A stretch of 24,152 bases of DNA from Paramicrosporidium saccamoebae (lineage: Eukaryota > Rozellomycota). A model generated the notes under the pieces. The model had not been told where the DNA came from, did not search any database, and saw only the letters and a program-made list of their open reading frames with translations. This document shows, in pieces, positions 1 through 10,613 of this stretch. Position 1 is the stretch's first letter. The number at the start of each line of letters is the position of its first letter. The translations under genes and the position numbers were made by a program. The stretch is from assembly GCA_002794465.1 (NCBI GenBank), contig MTSL01000102.1, forward strand, positions 1 to 24,152. Direction: 5' to 3'.

Positions 1-37
1 AAACACATTATTGCAAAAATGTATTCAATCACAATTA

Positions 38-1459
38 TTACAAAACTCTAGATACCTCTCCCACTTGCAACGGCGGCTTGCACTCTTCCTTGGCCGACTT
101 TTCTGTGGCCATTTGTGCAAAATGCCTCAACAACAAACCGTCATCCGCTTTTACCATGTCGTCCCTTTCTGGTGCCAAATTGTCGATTCGCAGCGGCGCC
201 AGGACGTGTTGTCTGCGTCCAGGAGACGGGAGGGCCGGGAGGCTGCGTTTAAGGCCTATTGCGGGCCGGACAGCGGATTGACCTGGGTGCGATTGTCGCA
301 CTTCAACTGGATAGTAGGGGATCTGAGTTCGAGGAATATGATATCCATAGCCTGTGGGCGGATAATCCTGCGGTGGCGGGGACCATTGTTGGTATGGCAG
401 CATAGAAGCATTATAGACAGACGGCCTCTGAGCATAGTACATTCCAGGCAGATATTGCATTGGCTGCCTATACGGAGGCCGGTACGCAACTTGGACAAAT
501 GGCTGAGCATGTGGATTGTGCGGCATCGGCATTGCATACAGTCCATCAGGATAATGAGACATGTTGGAATGCTGACTCGGACGTCTCTGCTCAGGGAACC
601 CATAATTTTCCTTGACATTTCTCCTACCCGAGGGCAGGATCAGTGGAGGCGTGCGAGAAGAAGTCTGTGGCGTGCGCGACGAGGCAGATTCCAGCGAGAC
701 TGGTCTGGAGACTAAAGGCGGACGGATGAGTTTGGGGCTTTTGAGTGCCTTGAAGAAAGGGTTAATGGATGGGATGGTATATGCTAGTTCATGCGGCTTG
801 CCTACTTCAGCTTCCCGGTAGTAGCAAATTAAATGGACGGTGCTGTTATCGATATTCAGGCTTATCGTCTTTTTCATGAGCCCTTCCTTCTTGAGCAGCG
901 GTTCTGGGGAGGTGGATTTTTCATCAGGCTCCTCTATCCTTGCAGCGTCTGAGGCGACATTGCCCAGGATTCCGATTTGCATAGTCATTGGTTTCCTGGT
1001 GGCGCTAATGCGTTGCTCCAGCTGTCTGTATATCAAGAATTCACCCGCGATGCGACTGGGACTCCAGATCTTGCCATCCGTCCACCTTTTGATGCCGCTT
1101 TCTAGTTCGGTGAATATAAAGACGCTTCCACTCCGGATCATATATCTGTCACGATCACCAAGACGATATTGGACCCGCGGCAGCAGAGCTCTACGACACG
1201 CCTCCACCACCAGCACCGCGTCTTCCACCGTCTCCACCAGACCAAAGTAACTTTCTGCGCCCTCCAAAGTACTTTTCGGGTCGTTTCCATTCGGCTCAAA
1301 GTTGGCATTTTCCGCGTTTCCAGCATTTATAGCATTTACAGCGTTTCCAACGTTTTCGGCGTTTGCAACAGACTCTACAGTTCGTGGGGGCGGCCCGACT
1401 GAAACTTTGCGCACTTTGGCCATGTGCTTATCCGTCAAGTTGACTCGTTCGCTGTTCAT
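38..1459 (-). CDS. WOPR-domain (Gti1/Pac2 family) transcription factor
   Basis: Predicted fungal DNA-binding regulator of the Wor1/Ryp1/Sge1 group, which control morphology, sporulation or virulence switches in other fungi. Starting from the ATG at 1457-1459 the protein is 473 aa. The first WOPR half is at about residues 71-150 and contains the family signature KRWTDGKIWSPSRI (124-137) preceded by an RSGSVFIF strand. The second half is at about 191-240 (GLMKKTISL, then HLICYY). The C-terminal half is low-complexity, rich in Pro, Tyr and Gln, as is usual in this family. An Asn-Ala-rich tract (about 32-53) is encoded by near-9-nt repeats. The frame stays open upstream to 1634 without an ATG, so a short 5' exon or a non-ATG start is possible; the ATG at 1459 is the first in frame. 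The target genes cannot be read from the sequence. Confidence 0.88.
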   Translation of the reverse strand: MNSERVNLTDKHMAKVRKVSVGPPPRTVESVANAENVGNAVNAINAGNAENANFEPNGNDPKSTLEGAESYFGLVETVEDAVLVVEACRRALLPRVQYRLGDRDRYMIRSGSVFIFTELESGIKRWTDGKIWSPSRIAGEFLIYRQLEQRISATRKPMTMQIGILGNVASDAARIEEPDEKSTSPEPLLKKEGLMKKTISLNIDNSTVHLICYYREAEVGKPHELAYTIPSINPFFKALKSPKLIRPPLVSRPVSLESASSRTPQTSSRTPPLILPSGRRNVKENYGFPEQRRPSQHSNMSHYPDGLYAMPMPHNPHAQPFVQVAYRPPYRQPMQYLPGMYYAQRPSVYNASMLPYQQWSPPPQDYPPTGYGYHIPRTQIPYYPVEVRQSHPGQSAVRPAIGLKRSLPALPSPGRRQHVLAPLRIDNLAPERDDMVKADDGLLLRHFAQMATEKSAKEECKPPLQVGEVSRVL

Positions 1460-2008
1460 AAGGCGACTGGTTGGTTCCTTTACAAGCGCGCGCTTCAAAG
1501 TCCTTGCCCGGTGCTCTGCAACAGCCAATGCCTGGTCTTGGATTAAAGACGTCGGGGCTCTGATTGGTTGGCTGATAGTACAATGCTGTTGATTGGCCAA
1601 AGTCCCTTTTGACGGCCAATACTCGGTCAGAGCTTATTGACGCTGTGATAAAGTTGAAATAATGTTAATTAATGTTAAGTCATTAAAGGTGTTGTAATTT
1701 GTAGTGTTATGAGATTTCGATGTGAATGATCACGATATAATACCACGGACGAGAGGGAGGTTTGTTCACTGTTAACCCTAGAATAGTATGGATACACATC
1801 CCACTATCCTCAAATACCCAGCAACTAATCAACCTCTACGTCACATAGCCAACTAATCAATCCTCTGCCTCTGCCTTTACGTCACACAAGAATCGAGCCT
1901 TTGAGACGAGATGGGATAACTGAGAAAAGATGCAGACGGGCGCAAGGGCTGGCTTGTGATATTTATAATACTTTAATGCCTGTATGTTTACTAAGATATT
2001 AATGCATC
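1460..2008. other. Intergenic region between WOPR gene start and ETT1-like gene end
   Basis: This 549-nt stretch lies upstream of the WOPR gene and downstream of the ETT1-like gene, both on the minus strand, so it should hold the WOPR promoter. Positions 1460-1634 are open in the WOPR frame and may be 5' UTR or a missed exon. Positions 1737-1843 hold copy 1 of a dispersed repeat. The heptamer TACGTCA occurs inside that copy and again at about 1876-1882. I see no RNA gene or other ORF here. Confidence 0.6.
1737..1843 (+). repeat. Dispersed intergenic repeat, copy 1
   Basis: The segment from about 1762 to 1843 closely matches 13189-13270. Shared blocks include CCTAGAATAGTATGGATACA, CCTCAAATACCCAGCA and CTCTACGTCA. 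A weaker match extends to about 1737. A more diverged copy lies in reverse orientation at about 21281-21361. No coding potential or terminal repeats were recognised. The element type (SINE-like, MITE-like or regulatory block) is unknown. Confidence 0.8.
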
Positions 2009-3073
2009 TTATGGTTCGGGTAAGCTGTTCTTTTGAGCAATGCTACTTTCCAGTTCTTTAATCTCACAGGGAATAGGCACTGAATACTTGTCCTCCATCA
2101 ACTTCCAGAGCTCAATGGCCTTTTTATAATCTAAAGAATCGAAATTTTCTGTGGCTTCCGGGCCCTCCAACTCGTATTCATTGAGACAGCCTATGGACAG
2201 GTAATATTGCGCAATAAAGGGGAGGAGAGCCTTGTGACTGTCGGTGCTTTCAGCTTCAATGGCAGAGAGGTCTAGTGAATCGATCAGCTCTTTGGCCTTG
2301 TCCATGTATTCACGAAACTTGAGAATCTTTTGCTTCTCCTCTGCGCATTCCTCATAGTTGAAATGGCTATCAGCCAGACTGTAGTAGGCTTGCAGCTTTA
2401 CAATGACCACGGGGATGCGTTGATCCGCTTCAGGACAGATGCGCAAAACTTCAGTGGCCATTGCGGACGGATCCTCACAGAGTGGGAATGCTCGGGTAAA
2501 GAGTCTCATTGCTGGTTGGAGTGCATCATTACGGTCGGGAGCTTGTTCGATCAGCTCGCAATACTCCTTGGTCGCCCTCGCATATTCAGGGTCCTGATCT
2601 TGGATGAGACGTATAATTTCGATGCGCTTGACGGAAGTTTTCAAGTAATGATCATTATTGTCTAGTTGAAGGCCAGTCTGGTATATCTGGCTTGCCGCTT
2701 CCAGGTACTGTTCCTCGCAAATAATATCCTCGTCTTTGCCGAGCATCCCAAGAGTGACAAGGGCATCGCCATAGACGCGATAAAATTTGCCGTCCAGTTT
2801 CAGCGCTTTTAGCGATTCAATGGCGTCCTCGTCAATGCCTTCCAATCCTTCCCCCTCCTCCAGTGCCTCCTTGATACGGCCGATACGGTCGCACTCGTGA
2901 ATAACAGCGTTCAACAGGGGAACACACTTTTCTGGGTCATCAAAATGCTCTTCAGCATATGCAAACATGACGGCAGCCTGATCGACTTCATTTGATGTTT
3001 CGTCGACTGGAAAATACACTTCGGCATCTTCTTCAGGCTGTTTTCGCTTATTAAGGCCAGTTGCCTTCTTCAT
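2009..3073 (-). CDS. ETT1: ETT1/NRO1-like enhancer of translation termination
   Basis: Single-exon protein of 354 aa, close to the roughly 390-410 aa of the yeast family members. The strongest family sign is LNAVIHECDRIGR near residue 60, which parallels the LNGIVHECDRLLR segment I recall from S. cerevisiae Ett1. It also has the short basic N-terminus (MKKATGLNKRKQ), an acidic stretch after it, and a helical TPR-like remainder. In budding yeast Ett1 supports translation termination; in fission yeast Nro1 is a nuclear TPR-like partner of the prolyl hydroxylase Ofd1 in oxygen-dependent SREBP control. Which role applies here is unknown. The start is 24 nt from the MED21 start on the other strand, so the two genes must share a promoter. 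Identification rests on a few motifs and overall shape. Confidence 0.75.
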   Translation of the reverse strand: MKKATGLNKRKQPEEDAEVYFPVDETSNEVDQAAVMFAYAEEHFDDPEKCVPLLNAVIHECDRIGRIKEALEEGEGLEGIDEDAIESLKALKLDGKFYRVYGDALVTLGMLGKDEDIICEEQYLEAASQIYQTGLQLDNNDHYLKTSVKRIEIIRLIQDQDPEYARATKEYCELIEQAPDRNDALQPAMRLFTRAFPLCEDPSAMATEVLRICPEADQRIPVVIVKLQAYYSLADSHFNYEECAEEKQKILKFREYMDKAKELIDSLDLSAIEAESTDSHKALLPFIAQYYLSIGCLNEYELEGPEATENFDSLDYKKAIELWKLMEDKYSVPIPCEIKELESSIAQKNSLPEP

Positions 3074-3097
3074 GTTCGAGTACCCCGGCGCAGTGTA
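3074..3097. promoter_or_regulatory. 24-nt bidirectional promoter / 5' leader space (ETT1-MED21)
   Basis: Only 24 nt separate the two divergent ATG codons. Both start codons are supported by family N-termini. Core promoter elements must therefore overlap the 5' ends of the coding sequences or the leaders must be nearly absent. No TATA box is visible in the gap, which is GC-rich. Confidence 0.5.
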
Positions 3098-3487
3098 ATG
3101 GAGGAAGATTGTATCACGGCTGCCCAGGATGAATTTATAAAACTTGCCACAACCATGTACAATGCGGTTGGAATGCTACAGAGAGATGCTGTCCCACTGG
3201 CACCGGGAGCAAAGGCCGACACTGACAGCAACGCCGAGCTTAGGACGAATCTGGTAAAGGATATTGTGCTGCATAGCAAGGAGATTGACCGCCATTTGAG
3301 CTCGTTAGCGAGTCTTCCCGAGAAACAGACGGTGATGGCAGAAATAGAGACGTTGCTGGCCAAGCTGCCACTGGCCATTGAACAACAGAAAGAACGGGTG
3401 GAACAGGCCATTCAAAACCAGGATGACCTGGAGGCCATATTTGATAACCTCATTAGTGAGAATCTTGGACAGGCCAACTGTAAATAA
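3098..3487 (+). CDS. MED21: Mediator complex subunit 21 (Srb7)
   Basis: Single-exon protein of 129 aa; MED21 is about 140 aa in yeast and human. The N-terminal helix (AAQDEFIKLATTMYNAVGML, residues 8-27) matches the MED21 pattern of a first helix ending in a short hydrophobic motif before a Pro-containing loop. The middle has LVKDIVLHSKEIDRHLSSL, comparable to the family segment on internal control of self (K/S-x-I-D-x-L-I-D-S-L-P). The C-terminal half is a long charged coiled coil. MED21 pairs with MED7 to form the hinge of the Mediator middle module and is needed for RNA polymerase II transcription. The stop codon overlaps an AATAAA at 3483-3488 and GCN1 starts 54 nt downstream. The sequence is short and diverged, so this is a moderately confident call. 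Confidence 0.7.
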   Translation: MEEDCITAAQDEFIKLATTMYNAVGMLQRDAVPLAPGAKADTDSNAELRTNLVKDIVLHSKEIDRHLSSLASLPEKQTVMAEIETLLAKLPLAIEQQKERVEQAIQNQDDLEAIFDNLISENLGQANCK

Positions 3488-3488
3488 A
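3483..3488 (+). terminator. Poly(A) signal overlapping MED21 stop
   Basis: AATAAA includes the TAA stop codon. With GCN1 starting at 3542 the 3' UTR of MED21 must be a few tens of nucleotides or overlap GCN1. Confidence 0.5.
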
Positions 3489-3541
3489 TCGTGTTTTGAG
3501 GGCAGGTTTTGTAATATGAGATTTCTCGACCGGGGACGACA

Positions 3542-6500
3542 ATGGATGGTACCAGTACCGAGGTGGTACTAGTGCACGAATTCCGGCGACTGCTCCTACA
3601 CACGCCAAGCAGCCTGGCAGATGTGTTGGGCGTATTGAATGTTTCAAATTTCAGGGCATTGCTAGAGTCAATTGCGTGCTCTGATGCGTCTGCTGGGAGG
3701 GTGCTTTTTGCTACGAGGAATTTGCTTAAAGAGTGCGAAAAGCCCGAGGAGATGGTGGAGCCACTATTGGCATATTGCAGGTAATTGAATGCATTTAGTG
3801 TTGGAGCTTTTAGATCAAGGACCGAGCGAGACATTTGCATCCAAGTTGGTATTGCTGGAATCCTCCTCAGCCGCACTGGCGATATGAAATTATTACAGTT
3901 TATGACTAGTCGTCTTGCCTTGCTCTGTGACGCCGATTTGGGCCGGATTGGACGACTATTCAAATCACTTTTAGTAGATAAAAGTTTCATGACTGCTGGT
4001 GCTGCCAAGTTGCCCTTTTCGACTGGACTGGTGCTGTTGGTCGCTTGTTGGGAGTTGCAAGTTGACGTGACGGGCAGTGGCTCGCAATGGATCAGCGAAA
4101 ATTCTGCTGTCGCAACGCCGTTAGTTATACGGGCATTTTCCCAGACTATCAAGACGTGTCCGGTCGACTGCTTAAAGAGTTTGCTGGTGCCCGTTTTGAA
4201 TCGACTGCTTCTAAGGGCCTCTGGTTCTGCGCTTGGCATCTTGATGAATCTGAATCTTTCCGAGGAAATTTTGTTGTCGGATCTGCTGGATGGTATTTGG
4301 GCCCAGTTGGCCTCTGACAATGACGAGAATAGGACCAAGGCAGGTTTGGTCTTGGCTCAGGTCAACACTGTACAGCCGATTGCTTTAAAAATCGAGACGA
4401 CGATTGCTGGAAAGAGCATCAAGGCCAAAAAGGCCTTTTTTATACTTCTCCACAAATTGTTGCTCAAGGATTCGACCAATGTAGAGCCAATTCTACGACG
4501 TATCCTGGCCAAGGAGACTAACGAAGAGGTAGTATATTGGATCGTGTCGTGTCTCTTTGTCTGCAACTGCAACGGCAACTGCAATAATTCAGAGGCAAAG
4601 TTGAATCTTGTTGGGGAAGGCCTAAAGCAAAACAAGGCGGCTCTCAGGTCGAGCTTTATTGCTGCCGCTTGTGACCATTTGCCCGCCGAAAAATGCAAGG
4701 AATTGCTGACGAAACAAGACATTGACCAACTTGTCGTGCTTCTTGCGACTATGGATACGGTAAAGCCATCTGCATCAGTGTTAAAAGCCGGGCTCGCGCC
4801 TACTGGGTTTATCTCGTTGGCCTCTGAATGTCTGGGCCGCTATCCCTTGCTTCCAATTTGGAAATTGGTCAATCTGTTTTCCATTATCAGTGAGGATGCC
4901 GATGCCTGTAGATTGCTGTGGAAGGTCATTATTGGTCTCTATGCCCAGAATTCCGAGCTGACAATCCAATTCAATGTCGCCCTGCAAAAAATGTCGCCTC
5001 CCTTGAAATATATAGAGGAAGGGTGTCATGGATACAATCCGACCATCCTGAGCAACTTGCTTCTCCATGCTGCCAATTCCGAGACAAGTCTTGTTGAATT
5101 GGCCGAGCTCGCCCATCGGCCTTCCTTCAAGGAGACTGGTCTGTGGAACAATCTCGTCCGTCGGATGCGATGCAAAAAGTTGGATGGTATTTCCGATTCG
5201 CTTGTTCAGGATAAACTGCTGACGGTGCAAAACCTCGAGGTGCTGGAAGCCATCATCACAGTCTTTCCTCAAGTGGCAAACAGCTTTGCCTCTCATCTTG
5301 TTGAATTTGTCAAGACTCTATCGTCAATCAATCCCACCGAGGAGGATATTGTCATTATTAACACTCCTCGCCATGAGCTCCCGGTAATTGATGGTAAGCA
5401 AAAGTGTTCCTCTATTAATGCTGTAGTGGTGACCCCGATTAGAAAGGCTTTGGAGGCTGCGGCCAAGAAGGATCCAACCAAGAAGCCTCCCGCCACGGGT
5501 CTATCCAAAGCGGAAAAGACTGCTCTTGATGCTGAGATTGCCCGTGAGGAAGAGATTATACGCAAACATCTGGATTGCAAACAAAAGCTCAGGCATTTGA
5601 CAATGGTGATAAAGGCCTTTGCAAATGTCAATCCGCGACTATTAGAGCCCTTCCTTGGACAGATTGCTGAGAATATCTATTGCATTGGAGGATGGATCGA
5701 GACTGACATTAGCAAGTGTTACTATCAGTTGGCACGCTGCTGTAGTCCTCCGCTTGGGAAATATGGGCCGCTTTTGGGATCGGTCCGATATAGTTTGCAA
5801 AATGCGGCCCTAATCGATCCTGATTGGAATGTTCCGCTTAGGACAGACTTGAACTCTGCACTGGTTCGCCATTTGAATGGAGACCGCTTGGCTGAGAGTT
5901 CATGGAACTTTGTCTTTCCAGCAATTGTTGCGCTTTTGCAAAGTGTCCCAGAGGAGGTTGACGACTTGACAGTAGCCTCGCTGCTTGCAATTGTGGCTAC
6001 CAATTCAGAAATGGGAGTTTCATGGAGGATTCTGTCAGAGCTGTTTACTGTGTGCCGACACATTTCTGGAATGATGCCAGGTGTCTTTGCTGCAGTCAAT
6101 ACGACCATTACGACAGTGGTGAATCATGCAAGGATTAGTGCTTCTGACGTTGACGTGTCGATTTTTGTGCACATGCTGCAGAGCCCTTCCGACCTTGAGC
6201 GTCGTTTTGGTCTTTCCCTAACTGAATGCATGGCTGGAAGATTTAGAGATATTCTCGTAGCTTCCCCTGTGCTCAAGCTGTGGGTCTCAATTCTTTGTTG
6301 TGATGCAAATGCCAGCATCAAGGCTCTTCGTCTGGCCGAGGTGCTGTATGGAGGTGAAGTGCCAATTCAGGAATGGAAAGAGCTGGTCAAGATTGCCGTG
6401 GACGTTGAATTGGATGTCGCCACCAGTGCCAGTAATGCGCTGATCAAATCTCTAGTGGCTGTTCCCGCCGCGGAAGTATTTTCCTTTTTGGAGGCAACCT

Positions 6501-9500
6501 ATCGTCACTTGTTTAGCGGCCGTATCCCTGAGATGGCCCACATTCGGGCTCCCAAATTAGATCTGACGGCAGTTTCGCGGGAACGATTGGCGTTGGTGTA
6601 TCTCAGTCTGGCCAAAGCTCTTGATGAGGGCGTAGTGCTCAAATCGGCGTATTATGGGGTAATTCCCAAAGTCATTCAGTTTTTCCTCCTCGAGGCCTTT
6701 TTTGATCCAAGGGAAAAGGTTCAAGACGAACTATTAAATGCCGCTGGATGTTTGGTGTCGGCGGGATTGGAGGACAAGACTACGGTGGATGCGATTGCCC
6801 ATGTGTGTGATTTGTTCTTGTCAGCCAAGGGCAAGTCGGATGAGGACTATGATCGGGTTAGAGTGTATGGAGTAATATTGTTAGCCAAGGTGGCAGAACG
6901 CTTCCCCTCGGACGATCCAAGACGCGGAAAACTGCTCGAATCCCTATATGCCACTCTGAGCACGCCAAGTGAAAATGTTCAAAATGCCGTGGCAGATGCC
7001 ATGGTCTCGCTGTTTCCTTTGGTGACAGCCGAGATGGCAGTGGAATATTTGGAACGCTTCTTAAAGGCGCTCAGTGGACCGTCAATGGCCGTCCGACGTG
7101 GCTCAGCCTACGGACTGGGAGCATTGATCAAGGGACGCGGATCACGGATGCTCAATGAACATTCAGTGCTGAATCGATTGGGCACCACTCTTCAAGAGAA
7201 ATCGGCTACAGTGGAGGCAAAACAGGGAGCTCTCTTTGGATTGGAATTGGTGGCTCGCTATATGGGACGCAGCTTTGAGCCGTACATTGTAAAGCTGTTG
7301 GATGTACTGATGGCAACCTTTGCTGACGGACGGACTGAGGTGCGAGAGGCGTCGTTGGAGGCGGCACAGACGATAATGTCCACAGTTTCAAGTTTGGGGG
7401 CGCGTCTGCTGTTGCCGGTGCTATTGGAGCAGATGGCTTCGACATCGTGGCGATCCAAAGTGGGTGCTATTGAATGGCTTGGAGCTATGGCATCCCTGGC
7501 TCCCCGTGTTCTTGCTAAACAACTTCCGCTGATTCTCCCAAAACTCGTTGATTCATTGACCGATTCACATCATCAGGTGCAACGTGCTGCTCGTGAGGCA
7601 TTATATCGCTATGGAGGAGTTGTGCGCAGTCCTGAAATCCGCGCTCTCTCCTCTATCATCATGGAGGCGCTGGCCAATCCGCCTGAGGCCACGGAAAAGT
7701 GTCTCCATTCCATCCTCCATACTGCCTTTGCCCATGTAATTGATGGTCCTTCCTTGGCCCTCCTGGAGCCTGTCCTTGTGCGTGCCCTCCGAGATCGTGG
7801 CACTGAGATTAAGAAAAGGGCTGCGCAGATTGTTGGCAATTTGGCCACAAATTTGGTGGATCCACGTGACTTGGAAGGAGTCTTAACTGGCCTGGTTCCT
7901 GCTTTGCTATCGTGCCTGTCAGATCCTGTCCCCGAGGTGAGGGCACATTGTGGAAAAGTATTGGGAATTTTGGTAAAGACGGTGGGAGAGCGACCGACTG
8001 CAATTAAATCGCTGGCCGAGAATCTCTTTTCCATCATTTCCAGTCCCCATGCCACCAGTGTTGATCGTGCTGGAGCTGCCCAGGCACTAGCAGAAATTCT
8101 CGCTGCTCGTGGCGCCAGCAATATTGTCGAATTGCTTGAAGATGCTGTCATGGCGGGACTCTTGTCCAATCGGACGACATCGCGGGAGGGATTCATCATG
8201 TTGGTGGGATATCTGCCGGCGGCATTTAATACGGAATTGCCTGAACTGTATGAGATTGGACTGAGGGCGCTGATTGGACCGTCGCTTGGATTGCTTGCAG
8301 ACGAAAATGAGGCGGTGCGAGAGGCAGCCAATACGGCTTGTCACAGCATTATTGACGGATGTGCTCGGATCGACCACGTGGCCATCTTTGATGTTCTAGT
8401 AGAGACACTGTCCGATGTTCGTTGGCGCTGTCGTTTGGGCTGTCTGCAGCTGTTCATGGAGTTCCTCAGCAAGTTTTCTGCAGGCGAATCGGACGTCGCC
8501 ATGGGCATCTTCTCCATGCCCTCGCAGGAGGAATTGATGGCCGGGGGAATTGATGAAGATCGTATTCGCGGTCTAATGAGTCGCTCCTTCCTATACCGTT
8601 TCGATATAAACTCTTCAGCCATCCGTCATCATGCGCTGACTATTTGGAAGGGATTGGCGTCACATCCTCTGCGGGCAATTTCGTCCATTCTCCCCGTTTT
8701 TATTGAAGAATGTTGTGGTGGAGGGATGACTGAGAATGAGGAGGGACGGGATGTCATTTACAAGGCTTTGGAGGATATGCTAAGTAAGATTGGCGATCGT
8801 CTTTTGGCAGAACTTTTGGATCGCTGTACTGTCTTGGCTGCAATTGAAGATGACAGCAAGAACGAAAGCGATGTTTCTGCTAATCGGGTTGGTGCGCTCT
8901 TTGTGGCCACGGTGGCAGCACAGATCCTTGGAAATGGCGTCTTTCCAGGAGTCACAAATAACTTGCTGGACACGTGCATTCCCAAGTTTATTGGAATTCT
9001 CCAAATTGGACTCAATTCCATAGATGATCCCAGTCGCAGCCAGGCTTGTCGTCTATTTATTGCGCTCGTAGAATCGCCTCACAATGTTGGAGTGGTGGAT
9101 CGGATTGTGGAGCCAATGCTGGAGGAGCTTTTGGGCGATCCCGTGGTAGATCCCGTCACCCTGGATGGCTTGGTGGACTTGCTAAAGTCGGATGAGACGG
9201 ACCAGGTCTTTAATACGACCATTAAAGCATTACTTGCCCCAGACACTCCCCTCAAAGATGCCGAATTGGCACTGGCAGTGTGTGAGGTTGTAGCAGCTGT
9301 CTTTGATGCCATTGGAGCGGAGGGAGCATCCAAGACTGTGCCCATCTTACGTACCATTATTCAGGCTGGCGTAGTGTCAGTGGACAGTGATATTTTCCGC
9401 TCAACCTGCTTTAGCATCCTGGCAGCCTTGGAGGCTGATTATGATTCGTCGTATCAAGTGTCCCTTTCCCAACTGTTAGAATCGACCTTTTCCAGCAATC

Positions 9501-10357
9501 CCTCCACTGCCTTTGCCATCATTAGCATTTATTGTGGTATCCCCGATGCTTCACTTGTGCGATTCTACGATATTTGGCCTCGTCGTATGTTGGATTGTTC
9601 CAGCCAATCCGAGATGGCGGCATTGGAAGCGTTGGTTGGGAGCGTTTCCATTGAGGGAGTGCATTCTCTGGCAATGTCCATTAATGATGCCCTTGACGCA
9701 AACACCAAGATTGAGGAGAAAGAGTTGGTGAAATTGATGGTAAAGAATCTGATTGTTCCACTACTCACTCAAAACACTGGAGTGGGCTTTGATGATGAGG
9801 ATTGTCGCAATTTGGCCTGCCGCCTCTGTATCCGCCTCTCCACCAGTGTCGATAGCTCCGCCTGGGGTTCGGCTCTCACCAGTCTTGTCGGCGCATTGAT
9901 CCGAACGGCCAGTGACAAAAGAACCACCTCAAGTCGCGTCTTTGAAGCGCTGGCAGCGTGCGTCGTTTCGCAGAGCAAGCTCGTCCGTCCCTTCCATCCG
10001 CAGTTACAAAGAATCTTTTCCAATGCATTGGCCATTGAGACGGTCCGTTCCATTGGAATTGGAGCTCTTGTAGCCTTGTTGCCCGTCCTCTCCCGTCCCG
10101 ATGCTTTGTTGAATGATTTGTTGGTAATGGCCGAATCTGGTCCAACCGAACTCCGTCTAGCGGCCCTTGAAGTGCTCCACGCCACTAATTCGTGTGGGGA
10201 GCCGTCTCGGGTGGTAGAAGTTGCTCAAGCCTGTTTGGCCGACGATAATGGCGTGGTTCGTGAGGCAGGCTCCAAGTGGATAAAGTTGATTTTGCCCATG
10301 GGAGAACTGGAGCCCCATCGTTCCTCTCTCCAATCATTGCTCACTCATTGCGTGTAG
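3542..10357 (+). CDS. GCN1: GCN1 HEAT-repeat activator of the eIF2alpha kinase GCN2
   Basis: Model: join(3542..3780, 3814..10357), 2260 aa. The 33-nt intron 3781-3813 starts GTAATT and ends TTTTAG; the TAA inside it would otherwise stop translation at codon 81. The whole protein is helical HEAT repeats. GCN1 hallmarks include the EF3-like core at about residues 1160-1460 (RRGSAYGLGALIKG; HVIDGPSLALLEPVL; RAAQIVGNL; DPVPEVRAHCGKVLG) and, just beyond, REGFIMLVGYLPAAF and LADENEAVREAANTA, the region that in yeast binds the RWD domain of GCN2. GCN1 sits on collided ribosomes and is required for GCN2 activation by uncharged tRNA. At 2260 aa it is about 400 shorter than yeast or human GCN1 (about 2670); the shortfall seems to be N-terminal and central. 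An alternative acceptor at 3798 would give an 18-nt intron and add five residues. Confidence 0.95.
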
Positions 10358-10359
10358 CA

Positions 10360-10502
10360 TAATCCAGAGGAATACTCCAAGAGACTAACCCAAGGGAATA
10401 ATCCAAGAGACTAACCCAGGAGACTAATCCAAGGGAGTAATCCAAGAGACTAATTCAAGGGAGTAATCCAAGAGACTAATCCAAAGGAGTAATTCAAGAG
10501 AA
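10360..10502 (+). repeat. Minisatellite, eleven 13-nt units
   Basis: Eleven consecutive units of TAATCCAAGRGAS-type sequence run without gaps, beginning 2 nt after the GCN1 stop. Later units alternate TAATCCAAGAGAC with TAAYYCAAGGGAG-like forms, giving a 26-nt higher-order period. The last unit runs into an AATAAA. The array lies in the GCN1 3' UTR and in the gap to the convergent eIF3g gene. Confidence 0.92.
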
Positions 10503-10506
10503 TAAA
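10501..10506 (+). terminator. Poly(A) signal of GCN1
   Basis: AATAAA directly follows the 13-nt repeat array, 144 nt after the stop codon. It is the only match to this hexamer on the plus strand close downstream of GCN1 apart from one at about 10602 near the end of the convergent gene. Confidence 0.45.
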
Positions 10507-10613
10507 AGCGTTCTTTGAGATTTATCAGTGGCACGTCTGTAAATACGATAAGTATGATATAGTTTCTCACAGCTTTATACTTTATATGCCGTTAATACTC
10601 TTAATAAATCTGG

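Noticed and set aside
1771-1780. TTAACCCTA in repeat copy 1 as interstitial telomere sequence
   Set aside because: Only one imperfect unit is present, and copy 2 reads CTAATCCTA at the same site.
7609-8331. A 240-codon open frame on the minus strand inside GCN1
   Set aside because: It lies antisense to the conserved GCN1 core, has Ser/Ala-rich sequence without domain features, and its openness follows from the codon use of GCN1.
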